35,115 nt of DNA, taken from contig JACCWM010000054.1 in NCBI GenBank assembly GCA_013697635.1, positions 1 through 35,115 on the forward strand, written 5' to 3'. Position numbers and translations under genes: made by a program. The notes under the pieces are model-generated. The model was not told the origin of the DNA. It worked only from the letters and a program-made list of their open reading frames with translations, and did no database searches. Each line of letters starts with the position of its first letter. Position 1 is the stretch's first letter. Below are positions 22,920 through 31,260 of this stretch, piece after piece. Origin of the DNA: Lujinxingiaceae bacterium (lineage in GTDB: Bacteria; Myxococcota_A; Bradymonadia; Bradymonadales; Bradymonadaceae).

Positions 22920-25078
22920 TCGATCCAATCCGGCAGGGCGGACAGCGCGCGACCATAGATCGGCAAGGATTCTTTGACGCGCTCGGTCGTCGGTGGTCCT
23001 TGCTCCCACTTCTGCCAGGTAAAGCGCGGGGTTTCGGTGATCAACTTGCCGTTTAAGACGATGCTCAAAGCGACGCCGTCGCTCTCCTGGAGTTGGCGGC
23101 CCGGACGATCCCTGTAGTCGTGCATGACCGTTCGCCGGCTGGGATCGACAAAGTTCAACAATGACCAGGGGATACGGATGTCGACGTGGGTGTCGCTGAC
23201 GACCACGGCATCGTGGCTGCTGGGGCTTTGGCGATGGCCTCGAATTCGCAGCCGGCCGATGTCATGGAAGGTGGGCTCAAACCAGTGCGTGCCGTCATTG
23301 CTGCCGCGCTCCTGGCCGTTTTGCCAACGCACGAGCTTCCAGGGACCGCCGTCGCTTGGCACCGAGCGAAAGAGCTGAACCGGATCGACGTCGCGCCTCC
23401 AGATCGCAAAGAGGTCATAGGCCTGGGTGACGTAGAGTTCGGCCGAGTCTGTCGCCTCGATCACGAGCGCAAATTCACTTCGATTGGCCGTGCGCACGCC
23501 TCCGGGCAGGATCGACTCGCCCAGGTCCGCGCGGTAGGTGTCGTAGCCGATGACGAGGCGATCGCCCTCGCCAAGGGGTGTGGCCAGCTCAACGCGGGCG
23601 TGGAAGAAGGCCGGGTCGGTGTCAATGCGTACGCGGCTGAGCGCAGGGTCTCCGGTGATGTGAACACGGCGCGCGAAGTCAGGCGCGCCGGCGTCGAAGG
23701 CGATCAGCCCGAAGTTTTGCTCGGCTGCGGTGACGTTATGCCACAGGGCGCGCCGCTCGACGGGGAAGTCGAACTGGTCGGTGATCCAGGTCGGCTTCCA
23801 CCACTCGTCGATCCAGGAGAAGAAGGCGCCGCCGGCGCAGTTCGCGTCGTAGATCGTGCGCATCATCCGTGCGCCAACCTCTCCCTGCTCGCGCTCGTCG
23901 TGTCCGCCGTGATCCATGCCGAGATGGCCATAGTGGGCGCTTCCCCAGCTCGAAGGCACGCCAAACTCAGCGATCAGCAGCGGGATGTTGCGGTAGTGGC
24001 TTCGCAGATCGATCAGATAGCCCAGATAGCTATTGGGACCCTCGGCGTCCTCGAAACGTCGGTAGTCGGGATCATCGGGGATGAAGTCCGGATAATAGGG
24101 ATAGGCATGGTAGCTCGCGAAGATGCCACCGGGCGCGTCGACCGGCTCGATGCGTGAGATGTCAAAGACGGCGATGTCCTCGTCGCTGTAGTGGTCGCCC
24201 TCGGTGGGATGGCTCAGCGGGTCGAGCGTGGGCCAACTCGAGACGCTGACCGGGCGCTGCACGCCGTAGTTGTCCCGCTCGTACTTGATCAGGCTGTCGA
24301 GGTGGCGCGCCCACCAGACCTCGGTGGCCTCGGAGGCGCGCACCTGAAAGACCTCGCCGGTGAAGCTGCGCACGTTCATGTGCGCGTCGTTCGTGATCAG
24401 CACCTCCTCGGGGTGCACCTCGCGACCGATGATCCAACCCAAGATCCAGGGTGAGACGTTGGCCCGGTACTCGCCATAGGCGCGGCCGTAGCGGTGGCCA
24501 ATCGTGCAATTTCCGTGGGAGCAGTCGAGCACCTCGAGGATGCCCTCCTCGAAGTGCGCCGTCATCTCGAAGAGGTCACCCGAGATGCTTTGCTCATCGA
24601 GCCAGATGCCGTGCAGCAGATAGAGCGGGTTGTCCGGATTGCGGTGATTGTGGATCGCCAACGCCTCATAGAAGCGCGGATAGTGCAGCGTGTAGATGCG
24701 CAAGGTGTTGATCCCCGCATCGCGCATCTGTTCGAACCAGCGCGCGTACTGCTCGCGGGTGGCGGCCAGCTCGCCGGCGCGCGTGCCGGGCACGGCCACG
24801 CCCAGGTTGATCCCTTTGACGAAGAGCTCGCGGTACTGGCCATCGATGTGCACGGTCAGATAGTCGCTCGTCGTCGCAAACGGCAGCGGATCGAGCTCAC
24901 CGAGTGGGGGCAGCTCGACGTGGGGCACTTGGGTGTCGTCTTCGAGATCCTCGGGAGCGTGAGGCACGTCGTCACAACCCCAGAGCGTTGTAGCCAACAA
25001 GCAGAGGATCACGAGACCAATTGTGCGCCGCAAAGCTGCGTCGCTCGCGATAAAGAGGTCGCCGAGCAAAGAATTCAA
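22916..25078 (-). CDS. Glycoside-hydrolase-like (clan A TIM-barrel) lipoprotein
   Basis: About 720 residues from a TTG start at 25078, chosen because AGGAGG (25083-25088) lies 4 bases upstream; a farther in-frame ATG at 25150 has no such site. A lipoprotein signal (GLVILCLLATTLWGC) follows 20 residues in. The body looks like a clan GH-A (beta/alpha)8 enzyme: LFVKGINLGVAVPGT, AGINTLRIYTLHYPRFYEAL, SPWILGWIIGREVHPEE (Glu in the acid/base position), FASYHAYPYYPDF, and IPLLIAEFGVPSSWG (Glu in the nucleophile position). A beta-rich C-terminal region follows. Next to a divergent exopolysaccharide synthase operon it probably trims or modifies that polymer in the periplasm or at the surface (inference). 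GH family not assigned. Confidence 0.82.
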   Translation of the reverse strand: MNSLLGDLFIASDAALRRTIGLVILCLLATTLWGCDDVPHAPEDLEDDTQVPHVELPPLGELDPLPFATTSDYLTVHIDGQYRELFVKGINLGVAVPGTRAGELAATREQYARWFEQMRDAGINTLRIYTLHYPRFYEALAIHNHRNPDNPLYLLHGIWLDEQSISGDLFEMTAHFEEGILEVLDCSHGNCTIGHRYGRAYGEYRANVSPWILGWIIGREVHPEEVLITNDAHMNVRSFTGEVFQVRASEATEVWWARHLDSLIKYERDNYGVQRPVSVSSWPTLDPLSHPTEGDHYSDEDIAVFDISRIEPVDAPGGIFASYHAYPYYPDFIPDDPDYRRFEDAEGPNSYLGYLIDLRSHYRNIPLLIAEFGVPSSWGSAHYGHLGMDHGGHDEREQGEVGARMMRTIYDANCAGGAFFSWIDEWWKPTWITDQFDFPVERRALWHNVTAAEQNFGLIAFDAGAPDFARRVHITGDPALSRVRIDTDPAFFHARVELATPLGEGDRLVIGYDTYRADLGESILPGGVRTANRSEFALVIEATDSAELYVTQAYDLFAIWRRDVDPVQLFRSVPSDGGPWKLVRWQNGQERGSNDGTHWFEPTFHDIGRLRIRGHRQSPSSHDAVVVSDTHVDIRIPWSLLNFVDPSRRTVMHDYRDRPGRQLQESDGVALSIVLNGKLITETPRFTWQKWEQGPPTTERVKESLPIYGRALSALPDWID

Positions 25079-25370
25079 GTTGCCTCCTGAGGCATGGGTT
25101 AAGTCTTTGGACCAAAATAGAAAAAGGGCTTGCGAGTTGATGTGATGCAACCAAGTTTAAGCATGAACCAGCCACAAACGAGTCGATAGTCGACCTATGT
25201 GCTCACCCCAACGAAAGCAGCGGGTGAGCGTATCTGTACCGGTGACGCGCGCATCCTTTGAGGCCTTGCCGGTGGCGCAGGGGAGCGAGCTTTTTCTAAA
25301 TTTGGCCGATGGCCCCTGGACGCCAATGGTCTCTGGGCCGTGTGGTCGTGCCCATGCACGTGGGGATAAA

Positions 25371-26537
25371 ATGTTGATGGAATGGATGGCATCTTGGGAG
25401 TTGGAAACGGCTCGATTCGTGGCCGTCGTTGTGCTGCTTGCGGCCGCGAGCAGTCTCGCTCTCTTGTTTGCGGGCTTATTTGTTCAGGGTTGGTGGCAGG
25501 CCCACCGCGAGCGGCTCAAGAACCGCTTGTCTTTGCAGCTAAGTGATCTGGTGGCCTGCAGCGATGCGGCGGCGATACCGCCCTGGGTCGAGCAGTGCGG
25601 CCCGCTGGCGCGCACGTGCCTCTCGGAGTTGGTCTTGGAGAGGCTCGCGGCAAGCCAGGGCAACACGCGAAAGCAAATGGCCGAGCTGTATGTGACTCTG
25701 GGCTTTGCCGGCGACGATCGCCGCCGGCTTCGGTCGATGAATTGGAAGACTCGGCTGCGCGCGATGCGCCGGCTCTTTATCGTGGCCGGCTTCGAGGAGC
25801 GTGAGGAGCTGCTCGGTGCGCTCGACGACCACTATTTGATGCGCGTGCTGGCCGCACATGCCCTGGCGCGCAGCGGCGAGGTCAACGACGTGCTGCGTGC
25901 GCTCAACGCGCTCGATCTGCACTCCAATTTGATGGAAGCGCCGGTCTACGCCTTGCTCAAGTACTTGCCCCGCGATCGTTTCAGCGAACTGTTCGCCAAC
26001 TGGGAAAACATCACATCCGCTCGCGTGCGCCGCGTCGTGTTGGTCACAGCAGCAAGCCAGGGGCTCCCGAGGGCGGCGACCATGATCGAGCGACTCGCCA
26101 AAGACCCCGACGTCGAGGTGCGGATCGGGGTTTGCATCGCGGCCAGCCGACTGAAAACGCGCTGCACGCTGGATTTCTTGTTCGTCCTGCTCAAGGACGA
26201 AGCCTGGGAGGTGCGCGCCAAAGCGGCGCGAGCGCTGGCCAGCCATCCCAGCCTGCGTGCTCTCGAGCCCTTGAGTGAAGCGATGAACGATCCGGCCTTC
26301 TGGGTGCGCCAAAACGCGGCACTGGCCATGCAGGCCGTCGGCCTGATGGGCCAGCATCGCCTCGACAAAATCACGGCCGGCTCAGACGCCCATAAGGTGC
26401 AAGTCTGGGGCAGCGAGCAGGAGATCACGCGCTTTCGCGCCTACCTCGAGTTGAACATGGTCTGGGTTGCCGACGCCGCCGGTGAGGATGTCTCACTCCC
26501 ACAATTCAAAGCCGATCTAGCCAGGACGAGTCAGTGA
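25371..26537 (+). CDS. Membrane-anchored HEAT-repeat protein
   Basis: 388 residues from ATG 25371, with GGGGA 5 bases upstream. An in-frame ATG at 25197 would add 58 residues of unrecognised sequence without a good ribosome site. One membrane helix near the N-terminus (VAVVVLLAAASSLALLFAGLFV) leaves the rest in the cytoplasm. That part is made of helical HEAT-type repeats, for example DDHYLMRVLAAHALARSGEVNDVLRAL, PDVEVRIGVCIAASRL and EAWEVRAKAARALASHPSL. Its stop overlaps the GTG of the glycosyltransferase (GTGA). HEAT proteins are scaffolds; here it probably docks onto or regulates the synthase, in the role PilZ or GGDEF partners play elsewhere (inference). Confidence 0.85.
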   Translation: MLMEWMASWELETARFVAVVVLLAAASSLALLFAGLFVQGWWQAHRERLKNRLSLQLSDLVACSDAAAIPPWVEQCGPLARTCLSELVLERLAASQGNTRKQMAELYVTLGFAGDDRRRLRSMNWKTRLRAMRRLFIVAGFEEREELLGALDDHYLMRVLAAHALARSGEVNDVLRALNALDLHSNLMEAPVYALLKYLPRDRFSELFANWENITSARVRRVVLVTAASQGLPRAATMIERLAKDPDVEVRIGVCIAASRLKTRCTLDFLFVLLKDEAWEVRAKAARALASHPSLRALEPLSEAMNDPAFWVRQNAALAMQAVGLMGQHRLDKITAGSDAHKVQVWGSEQEITRFRAYLELNMVWVADAAGEDVSLPQFKADLARTSQ

Positions 26538-27934
26538 CCACATATATCGATCTCTTCATCTTCGCCTATTGTCTCATGCTTGCGTTGTCCTCGATGTTTC
26601 TGATCGTCTTTGCCGTCGTCGAGATTACGCGGCGAAAGGCCACACGAATGCCCGAGCTCGACGAGGAGGTGCTCTCGGAGGTGAGCACGCCGCCGATCGC
26701 GGTGATTGCGCCGTCCTACAACGAGCAGGTTCATATCGTTGAGTGCGTGCGCGGCTTCTTGGGGCTCGATTACCCTCAGCACGAGGTGATCGTGGTCAAC
26801 GACGGCAGCACCGACGCGACGCTCGAGCGGTTGATCGCGGACTTTGAACTCGAGGAATGCGACCGCTTCGTGCAGCGCCAGATCCCCACCTCGGAGGTGC
26901 GCGCGATCTACCGCTCACGCCAGGATGCGCGGCTATGGGTGGTCGACAAGGTCAACGGCGGCAAAGCCGACGCGCTCAACGTGGGCATTAACCTTGCGCG
27001 CTGCCCGCTGGTTTGCTGCGTCGATGCCGATACGATTCTTGCCAAGGATGCGCTGCTGCGCCTGGTCGAGCCCTACCTCTACGATCCCCAGGGCGTGGTC
27101 GCAGTCGGCGGCACGGTGCGCATCATCAACGGCTGCAAGGTCGAGGACAGCGCGATCAAAGAGATCGCGCTGCCCTCGTCGTGGCTTGCGCGCTTTCAAA
27201 TCGTCGAGTACCTGGGCGCATTTCTCTTTGGGCGTATGGGCTTTAACCGTCTCGGTGGCAACGTGATCATCTCGGGAGCGGTCGGGCTGTTTTTGCGAAC
27301 GGCGCTGGTCGAGGCCGGCGGCTATGCGCGCGACACGATCGGGGAGGACGCCGAGTTGGTGATCCGCTTGCATCGTCGCGAGTGCCACCGCGCCGTGAGG
27401 CGAAAGGTCGTGCAGATCCCCGAGCCGATCTGTTTTACCGAGGCGCCCGAGGATCTGGCGACCTTTGCCCGTCAACGCGACCGTTGGCACCGCGGGCTGG
27501 CTGACGCGCTCTGGAAGCATCGCGCCATGTTCTTCAGCCCGCGCTATGGACGAACGGGCATGCTTGTTTTGCCCTGGTTTCTGGTCTTCGAGTTGCTCGC
27601 GCCGCTGGTCGAGTTGCTTGGCTATCTGTGGCTGTGCTCGGCGGTGGCCTTTGGCTTTATTTCTTGGCCGATGGCCGGTGTATTCTTGCTCATTGCGCTG
27701 GCCTGGGGGCTGATCCTGTCCTTGCAGAGCATCCTGATCGACAACTGGAGCTTCAACGTCTTTCGCTCCTCGCGCTCGCGGATCGGTCTGGTCCTGACGG
27801 CCATCTTGTTCAACGTCGGCTACCGGCATCTGACGCTGGTCTGTCGGCTCAGCGGGCTGGCGCGCTACATGATCGGCTCGAAGACCTGGGGCGTGATGAA
27901 GCGCAAGGGCTTTCGTCGCTTGGGGGCGGCATGA
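26534..27934 (+). CDS. Processive family-2 glycosyltransferase, inner membrane
   Basis: 466 residues, starting at a GTG that overlaps the HEAT gene stop. One N-terminal membrane helix (LFIFAYCLMLALSSMFLIVFAVV) precedes a GT-A catalytic domain with all landmarks of the cellulose/PNAG/hyaluronan synthase type: VIAPSYNE, VVNDGSTD, VDADT, GEDAEL and the processivity motif RQRDRWHRG (Q-x-x-R-W type). At least four C-terminal helices follow (FLVFELLAPLVELLGYLW, MAGVFLLIALAWGLILSLQSI, IGLVLTAILFNVGY). It resembles PgaC or YaiP and should polymerise a sugar from a UDP-sugar while moving the chain through the membrane. The polymer cannot be told from the sequence. Confidence 0.92.
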   Translation: MTTYIDLFIFAYCLMLALSSMFLIVFAVVEITRRKATRMPELDEEVLSEVSTPPIAVIAPSYNEQVHIVECVRGFLGLDYPQHEVIVVNDGSTDATLERLIADFELEECDRFVQRQIPTSEVRAIYRSRQDARLWVVDKVNGGKADALNVGINLARCPLVCCVDADTILAKDALLRLVEPYLYDPQGVVAVGGTVRIINGCKVEDSAIKEIALPSSWLARFQIVEYLGAFLFGRMGFNRLGGNVIISGAVGLFLRTALVEAGGYARDTIGEDAELVIRLHRRECHRAVRRKVVQIPEPICFTEAPEDLATFARQRDRWHRGLADALWKHRAMFFSPRYGRTGMLVLPWFLVFELLAPLVELLGYLWLCSAVAFGFISWPMAGVFLLIALAWGLILSLQSILIDNWSFNVFRSSRSRIGLVLTAILFNVGYRHLTLVCRLSGLARYMIGSKTWGVMKRKGFRRLGAA

Positions 27935-29205
27935 AGCCGACGATCTGGCGTGAATTCGGCCTTTGTATGACCACGGTGGGCCTCGTGCTGAGCTGCGGGT
28001 GTGCCTCGGCGCCAAAGAGTGAGGGCACGCAGCGCGCTGCCATGCTGTGCGAGCCCGCGCCGGCCAATTGGGAGGCCAATCTCGAGCTGGTTCGCCACAG
28101 GGCAGCGGCATGGCTTCAAATCGTCGAGATGGGCCAGAGCTCGTCGAGCGCGCCCCGGCTGGCCATATTGTCCTATCCCGAGGGCGCACCAGAGCTCGCC
28201 AGGCGCAGCTTCATCTACGACGCTGCGCTGGCCGTGCTGTACTTTAGCTGGATCGACGAGGTCGAGCGCGCCGAGGGCCTGGTCAACACGCTCATCGCCT
28301 TACAGGGCCGCGACGGGGCCTGGGGTTTTAGCTTCGATGTTGATCGTGATGGCTTCTATGATGTCGGCTACACCCGCGCCGGCAGTATCGCCTGGGTCGC
28401 TCATGCGCTGGCCTATTTCGGGCAGCGCTTCGAGCACAAGGAGGCGGTGTTTGCCGCCAGAAAGGCCGCACGCCATCTGGTGCGCCAGCGTGTGAACGAC
28501 GCGAATGCCGCCCACCATGGGCTGGTGCGCGCCGGGCGCGGCTCCCACGACCCCTCCAGCGGGCGGCGCAAGCTCGTGGTGCCGGTGGACTTTGCCGTAA
28601 CCGAGCATCAATTCGATGTCCACATGGCCTTGGCCAACGCCTATCCGCGCGCAGCCGAGTTGCTCGCTGCCTCGGTGATCGAGCGCCTGTGGCTCGATGG
28701 TGCCGGACGCTTCGCCGTCGGCGCAGGGCCGCAGGGCCTCGATGAGCAGCGTGCGCTCGATGCGTCGGGCGGATGGGGGGCGCTATGGCTGTGGTCGATC
28801 GGCGAACGTGAGCGTGCGCGACGCAGCCTGGCCTATACCTTGGAGCACTTCACAGCGCAGACCGAGAGGATCGGGGGCTATGTGCCCTACCTCGATCCGA
28901 TCGACGGTCACTCGCCGCAGAGCGCGCGCGATTTGATCTTTGTTGAAGGAAGCCTCGGCGTGGGTCTTGCGGCGCTGCGTCTGGGTGAGCGCGCTGTGGC
29001 CCGAGGCGCGCTCGAGATGGCCGTGCATCTCTCGTGCGCGAGTGGACCGGGTATTCCCTATGCCAACCGCGACGTCGCGATGTTTCCAGCCATACCGGCT
29101 GGCGCGTCGACGCTGTGGTTTCTATTTCTGGAACGCGAGTACTCGACGGGCAAGCGTGCCCCGCTGTTCGAGTCACTGTGGGTCGAGCCAATCGAGGAAT
29201 CATGA
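27931..29205 (+). CDS. Alpha/alpha-barrel (six-hairpin-like) lipoprotein
   Basis: 424 residues from ATG 27931, which overlaps the glycosyltransferase stop (ATGA). A lipoprotein signal is present: GLCMTTVGLVLSCGC with the lipobox Cys near 22-24. The remainder is helical with repeats of the toroid type seen in six-hairpin glycosidases, polysaccharide lyases and terpene-cyclase-like folds: SFIYDAALAVLYFSWI, LVNTLIALQGRDGAWGFSFD, RAGSIAWVAHALAYF, ASGGWGALWLWSIG and RDLIFVEGSLGVGLAALRLG. Asp and Glu in these blocks could be catalytic. Its position between synthase and outer-membrane genes suggests a periplasmic polymer hydrolase, lyase or epimerase (inference). I do not assign a family. Confidence 0.78.
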   Translation: MKPTIWREFGLCMTTVGLVLSCGCASAPKSEGTQRAAMLCEPAPANWEANLELVRHRAAAWLQIVEMGQSSSSAPRLAILSYPEGAPELARRSFIYDAALAVLYFSWIDEVERAEGLVNTLIALQGRDGAWGFSFDVDRDGFYDVGYTRAGSIAWVAHALAYFGQRFEHKEAVFAARKAARHLVRQRVNDANAAHHGLVRAGRGSHDPSSGRRKLVVPVDFAVTEHQFDVHMALANAYPRAAELLAASVIERLWLDGAGRFAVGAGPQGLDEQRALDASGGWGALWLWSIGERERARRSLAYTLEHFTAQTERIGGYVPYLDPIDGHSPQSARDLIFVEGSLGVGLAALRLGERAVARGALEMAVHLSCASGPGIPYANRDVAMFPAIPAGASTLWFLFLEREYSTGKRAPLFESLWVEPIEES

Positions 29206-30347
29206 CCAGACAATTGAGCACCATCTTCATCGTCAATGTCGTATTTGCCCTGGCCTTGAGCGGTCCGGCTTTGGCGGAGTGCACCGAGGCCATGGAACTT
29301 CGCCTGGGCGAGTGGTTTGTCGAAGCCGAGCAGGCCGCTCGCGATTGTCTGGAGCGCCGCCCGGAGAATGCCGAGGCCTGGGCCGAGCTCGCGCGCTCGT
29401 TGGCTGTGCAAGGGCGACTTGCTGAGGCCGTCGAGGCGGTCGACCAAGCGCTCGTCGAGCATCCCCACTCCGGCGACTACACGCTCTTGCTCGCTCGCTT
29501 GTGGTACTGGCAGGGCGAGCATGAGCGGGCAATTCAGACATTGTCGAGCTTGCCCGTGGGCTGGAGTGATACCCACGACGTGGTCGTCTTGCGCCGTGAG
29601 ATCGACCTGGCCCTGGCTGCGCCGCCCGATCTGCTCGCTTCAAAGTCCTATTTTCTGGTTCAGGTCGGCTATCTGGCGGCCTCCGAGCGGCCCGAAGGCT
29701 GGCATTTTCGCCACGCCCTGGGCCTGGGAGTGACGCAGCGCCTGCTCGCTGAGGTCAATTTTGAGGGCATCCGTCGAGGCTTTGGTCAGGCCCGCTTTAC
29801 CGATTTCATGGTCGGTGGCGCCAGCGAATATCGCTTCGACGCGGGATACAGGATGCGCGCCGGTGGAGCCTACACACTCAATCCGCGCTTCTCACCTCTT
29901 TGGAACGCGTATGTCGAGCCTGGATTCGTCTTTGAGGGCGGCCTCGAGTTGGGCCTGCGCTTTTGGCGCATCGAATTTGAACAGGCCGGCATCAACGTGC
30001 TCAACCCCGGCGTGGTCAAGTATCTCGGTCCTTGGCTCTTCGACGCGCGATACTATCTGGGAATCGAGAGTGGCCAGAGCCTTCGCCACTCCGTGCTCGG
30101 GCGCACCGGCTACTTTTTCCACGACGACCTCCATGTCTATCTGGGCGCCGGCTTGGCCAACCACGCCGACTACCTCGAAGGCCGTCAGATCAGCCACGAA
30201 TACGGCCTGATCGGCCTGAGCGGCATTGAGTTCGGCTTCAGCCAGCGCCTTCATATGCTCGTCGACTACCAGTACCGCCACGAGGCGGCCAGCGAGCGCG
30301 TCCTTGGCCAACACCGCATCACGGCCGGCCTGCGCACGCGCTTTTGA
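29202..30347 (+). CDS. TPR plus YaiO-like outer-membrane beta-barrel protein
   Basis: 381 residues from ATG 29202, overlapping the previous stop (ATGA). It has a Sec signal (STIFIVNVVFALALSGPALAE). Residues about 30-130 are TPR-like repeats (GEWFVEAEQAARDCLERRPENAEAWAELARSL, GRLAEAVEAVDQALVEHP). The C-terminal about 230 residues alternate in the manner of an outer-membrane barrel and end in a terminal aromatic (GLRTRF), resembling E. coli YaiO. TPR plus barrel is the layout of PgaA/BcsC-type exporters, so this is the likely outer-membrane exit for the polymer made by the GT2 enzyme. The barrel is smaller than PgaA's and may be a partial or simplified pore. Confidence 0.85.
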   Translation: MTRQLSTIFIVNVVFALALSGPALAECTEAMELRLGEWFVEAEQAARDCLERRPENAEAWAELARSLAVQGRLAEAVEAVDQALVEHPHSGDYTLLLARLWYWQGEHERAIQTLSSLPVGWSDTHDVVVLRREIDLALAAPPDLLASKSYFLVQVGYLAASERPEGWHFRHALGLGVTQRLLAEVNFEGIRRGFGQARFTDFMVGGASEYRFDAGYRMRAGGAYTLNPRFSPLWNAYVEPGFVFEGGLELGLRFWRIEFEQAGINVLNPGVVKYLGPWLFDARYYLGIESGQSLRHSVLGRTGYFFHDDLHVYLGAGLANHADYLEGRQISHEYGLIGLSGIEFGFSQRLHMLVDYQYRHEAASERVLGQHRITAGLRTRF

Positions 30348-30356
30348 GCGCGTTGG

Positions 30357-30386
30357 GGGCCAAAAATGGTGCCAAAATTTTGGCCC
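30357..30386 (+). terminator. Hairpin after the exopolysaccharide operon
   Basis: GGGCCAAAA (30357-30365) pairs with TTTTGGCCC (30378-30386) as a 9-bp stem; an inner alternative is the palindrome GCCAAAATTTTGGC (30371-30384). It begins 10 bases after the stop codon. There is no T-run after the stem, so its strength is uncertain. Confidence 0.5.
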
Positions 30387-30392
30387 GTAACG

Positions 30393-30420
30393 GTGTCAGG
30401 AACCTTCGCAAGTCATTGAT
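30393..30420 (+). repeat. 28-base RAYT-associated repeat, distant solo copy
   Basis: This has the same 28-base layout as the copies near the transposase gene, beginning GTGTCAGGAACCTT and ending with CATTGAT. It lies 13 kb from the transposase gene, in the short gap between convergent genes, the usual place for REP sequences. Confidence 0.65.
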
Positions 30421-30435
30421 ACTTCATCGAAATTT

Positions 30436-30918
30436 TTAGGCGCCTTGTGAGGGGGCGCCTTCGCTTCGATCCGGTAGCCTCGCTTGGTAGGGCGACTCGA
30501 GGCCCAGCTGCTCGAAGATGGCTTTGAGGCCGGCGCCGGGTGGCGAGTTGACGTCGAAACCGGTGATGAGCTCGCCCTCGATCGTGAGCAGCGGACGCTC
30601 CTCGGCCAGATGGAAGTGGCGCTGGGTTGGCTCGATTGGCGCGATTCCGGGTAGATCGAGCACGGCGTCGTGAGTTCCCGACATCTGGATGGTCAGCCAA
30701 ACACCCTGGTGCAGTTGCTGAAGGTCGTGGGCGTCGAGCGAGAAATCCGAGAAAGCCTCGTGCAGGCTGTGCATGACTTCGAGAAATTCGAACTTGTCCA
30801 TGGGTTCGCGTGTCCATCCGCGGACATGAAAGTCGTCGGCGAGCAGGCGCTCGGCCCACTCAAACTGGCCGGTTTGAAGGGCACGAAAGAAATCCTTGGC
30901 GATATCAAATGGTGCCAT
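30436..30918 (-). CDS. NTF2-fold / SnoaL-like protein
   Basis: 160 residues from ATG 30918, with AGGA about 9 bases upstream; a longer frame back to 31125 reads through a terminator and is rejected. The pattern IAKDFFRALQTGQFEWAERLLADDFHVRGW, KFEFLEVMHSLHEAFSDFSLDAHDLQQL and RPLLTIEGELITGFDV is that of the NTF2-like superfamily, SnoaL/ester-cyclase type. These small cone-shaped domains act as enzymes or ligand-binding proteins on many substrates. No signal peptide is seen. It stands alone and its leader contains a terminator-like hairpin (31012-31037), so expression may be controlled by attenuation. The specific function cannot be assigned. Confidence 0.75.
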   Translation of the reverse strand: MAPFDIAKDFFRALQTGQFEWAERLLADDFHVRGWTREPMDKFEFLEVMHSLHEAFSDFSLDAHDLQQLHQGVWLTIQMSGTHDAVLDLPGIAPIEPTQRHFHLAEERPLLTIEGELITGFDVNSPPGAGLKAIFEQLGLESPYQARLPDRSEGAPSQGA

Positions 30919-31011
30919 CTCTTTGTCCTTGGGCGTTCGTGGTCTTTTATGAGCGCGCGCGACCCGCCGGGTGCTGCGCGCGGCCTGGGTAACGTGCTGA
31001 AATATAGGCAC

Positions 31012-31037
31012 AAAAAAGCCGGCGCAGGCGCCGGCTT
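31012..31037 (-). terminator. Strong intrinsic terminator in the leader of the NTF2-like gene
   Basis: A 10-bp perfect GC-rich stem (31016-31025 with 31028-31037, containing AAGCCGGC and GCCGGCTT) with a 2-base loop is followed, on the minus strand, by six Ts (31017-31012). It ends 94 bases upstream of the NTF2-like start, with no gene found immediately upstream on that strand. It may be an attenuator, or the end of a small minus-strand RNA. Confidence 0.7.
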
Positions 31038-31084
31038 CCCCAGGAGAGTGCTCGTGTGCGTTTTTGTCACACATCCACCGTGAT

Positions 31085-31109
31085 CTGGGGACAGATGTCC
31101 CCAGTTTTT
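31085..31109 (+). repeat. Hairpin with T-run; possible dispersed palindrome
   Basis: CTGGGGACA (31085-31093) and TGTCCCCAG (31096-31104) form a perfect 9-bp stem with a 2-base loop, followed by TTTTT on the plus strand. No plus-strand gene ends just before it. It could be a terminator blocking read-through toward the sigma-54 promoter, a REP-like palindrome, or an antiterminator partner for 31012-31037. Confidence 0.55.
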
Positions 31110-31188
31110 GTGGCTTTGAGCGCAATTGGAGCGCCGGGAAGGGCTAAGATGCAGCGATTTCGGCTCCGTTGTTGGCGAGAGTGCGCCC

Positions 31189-31204
31189 TGGCACGCACTG
31201 TGCA
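31189..31204 (+). promoter_or_regulatory. Sigma-54 promoter of the lipoprotein-M23 operon
   Basis: TGGCACG-CACT-GTGCA matches the sigma-54 consensus TGGCACG-N4-TTGCA at all but one fixed base. The invariant GG (31190-31191) and GC (31202-31203) are ten bases apart as required. Transcription should start near 31215, about 45 bases before the ATG at 31261. Transcription would need an enhancer-binding activator; no such gene is in the window. Confidence 0.78.
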
Positions 31205-31260
31205 GGTGTGAGTGGATGTAGGATGGTTGTCTACTTACCCACACATCGAAAGGAATTGTC

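Noticed and set aside
25352-25368. Sigma-54-like TGG...TGCA upstream of the HEAT gene
   Set aside because: The -24 element lacks CAC and the site would lie too close to the ATG at 25371 to leave a leader.
25197-25370. Longer N-terminus for the HEAT-repeat protein
   Set aside because: The extra 58 residues are not similar to anything recognised and would precede the membrane helix without a good ribosome site; GGGGA before ATG 25371 decides the start.
30919-31125. N-terminal extension of the NTF2-like protein to 31125
   Set aside because: It would translate through a strong terminator and has no family similarity; ATG 30918 has a ribosome site and starts the fold.
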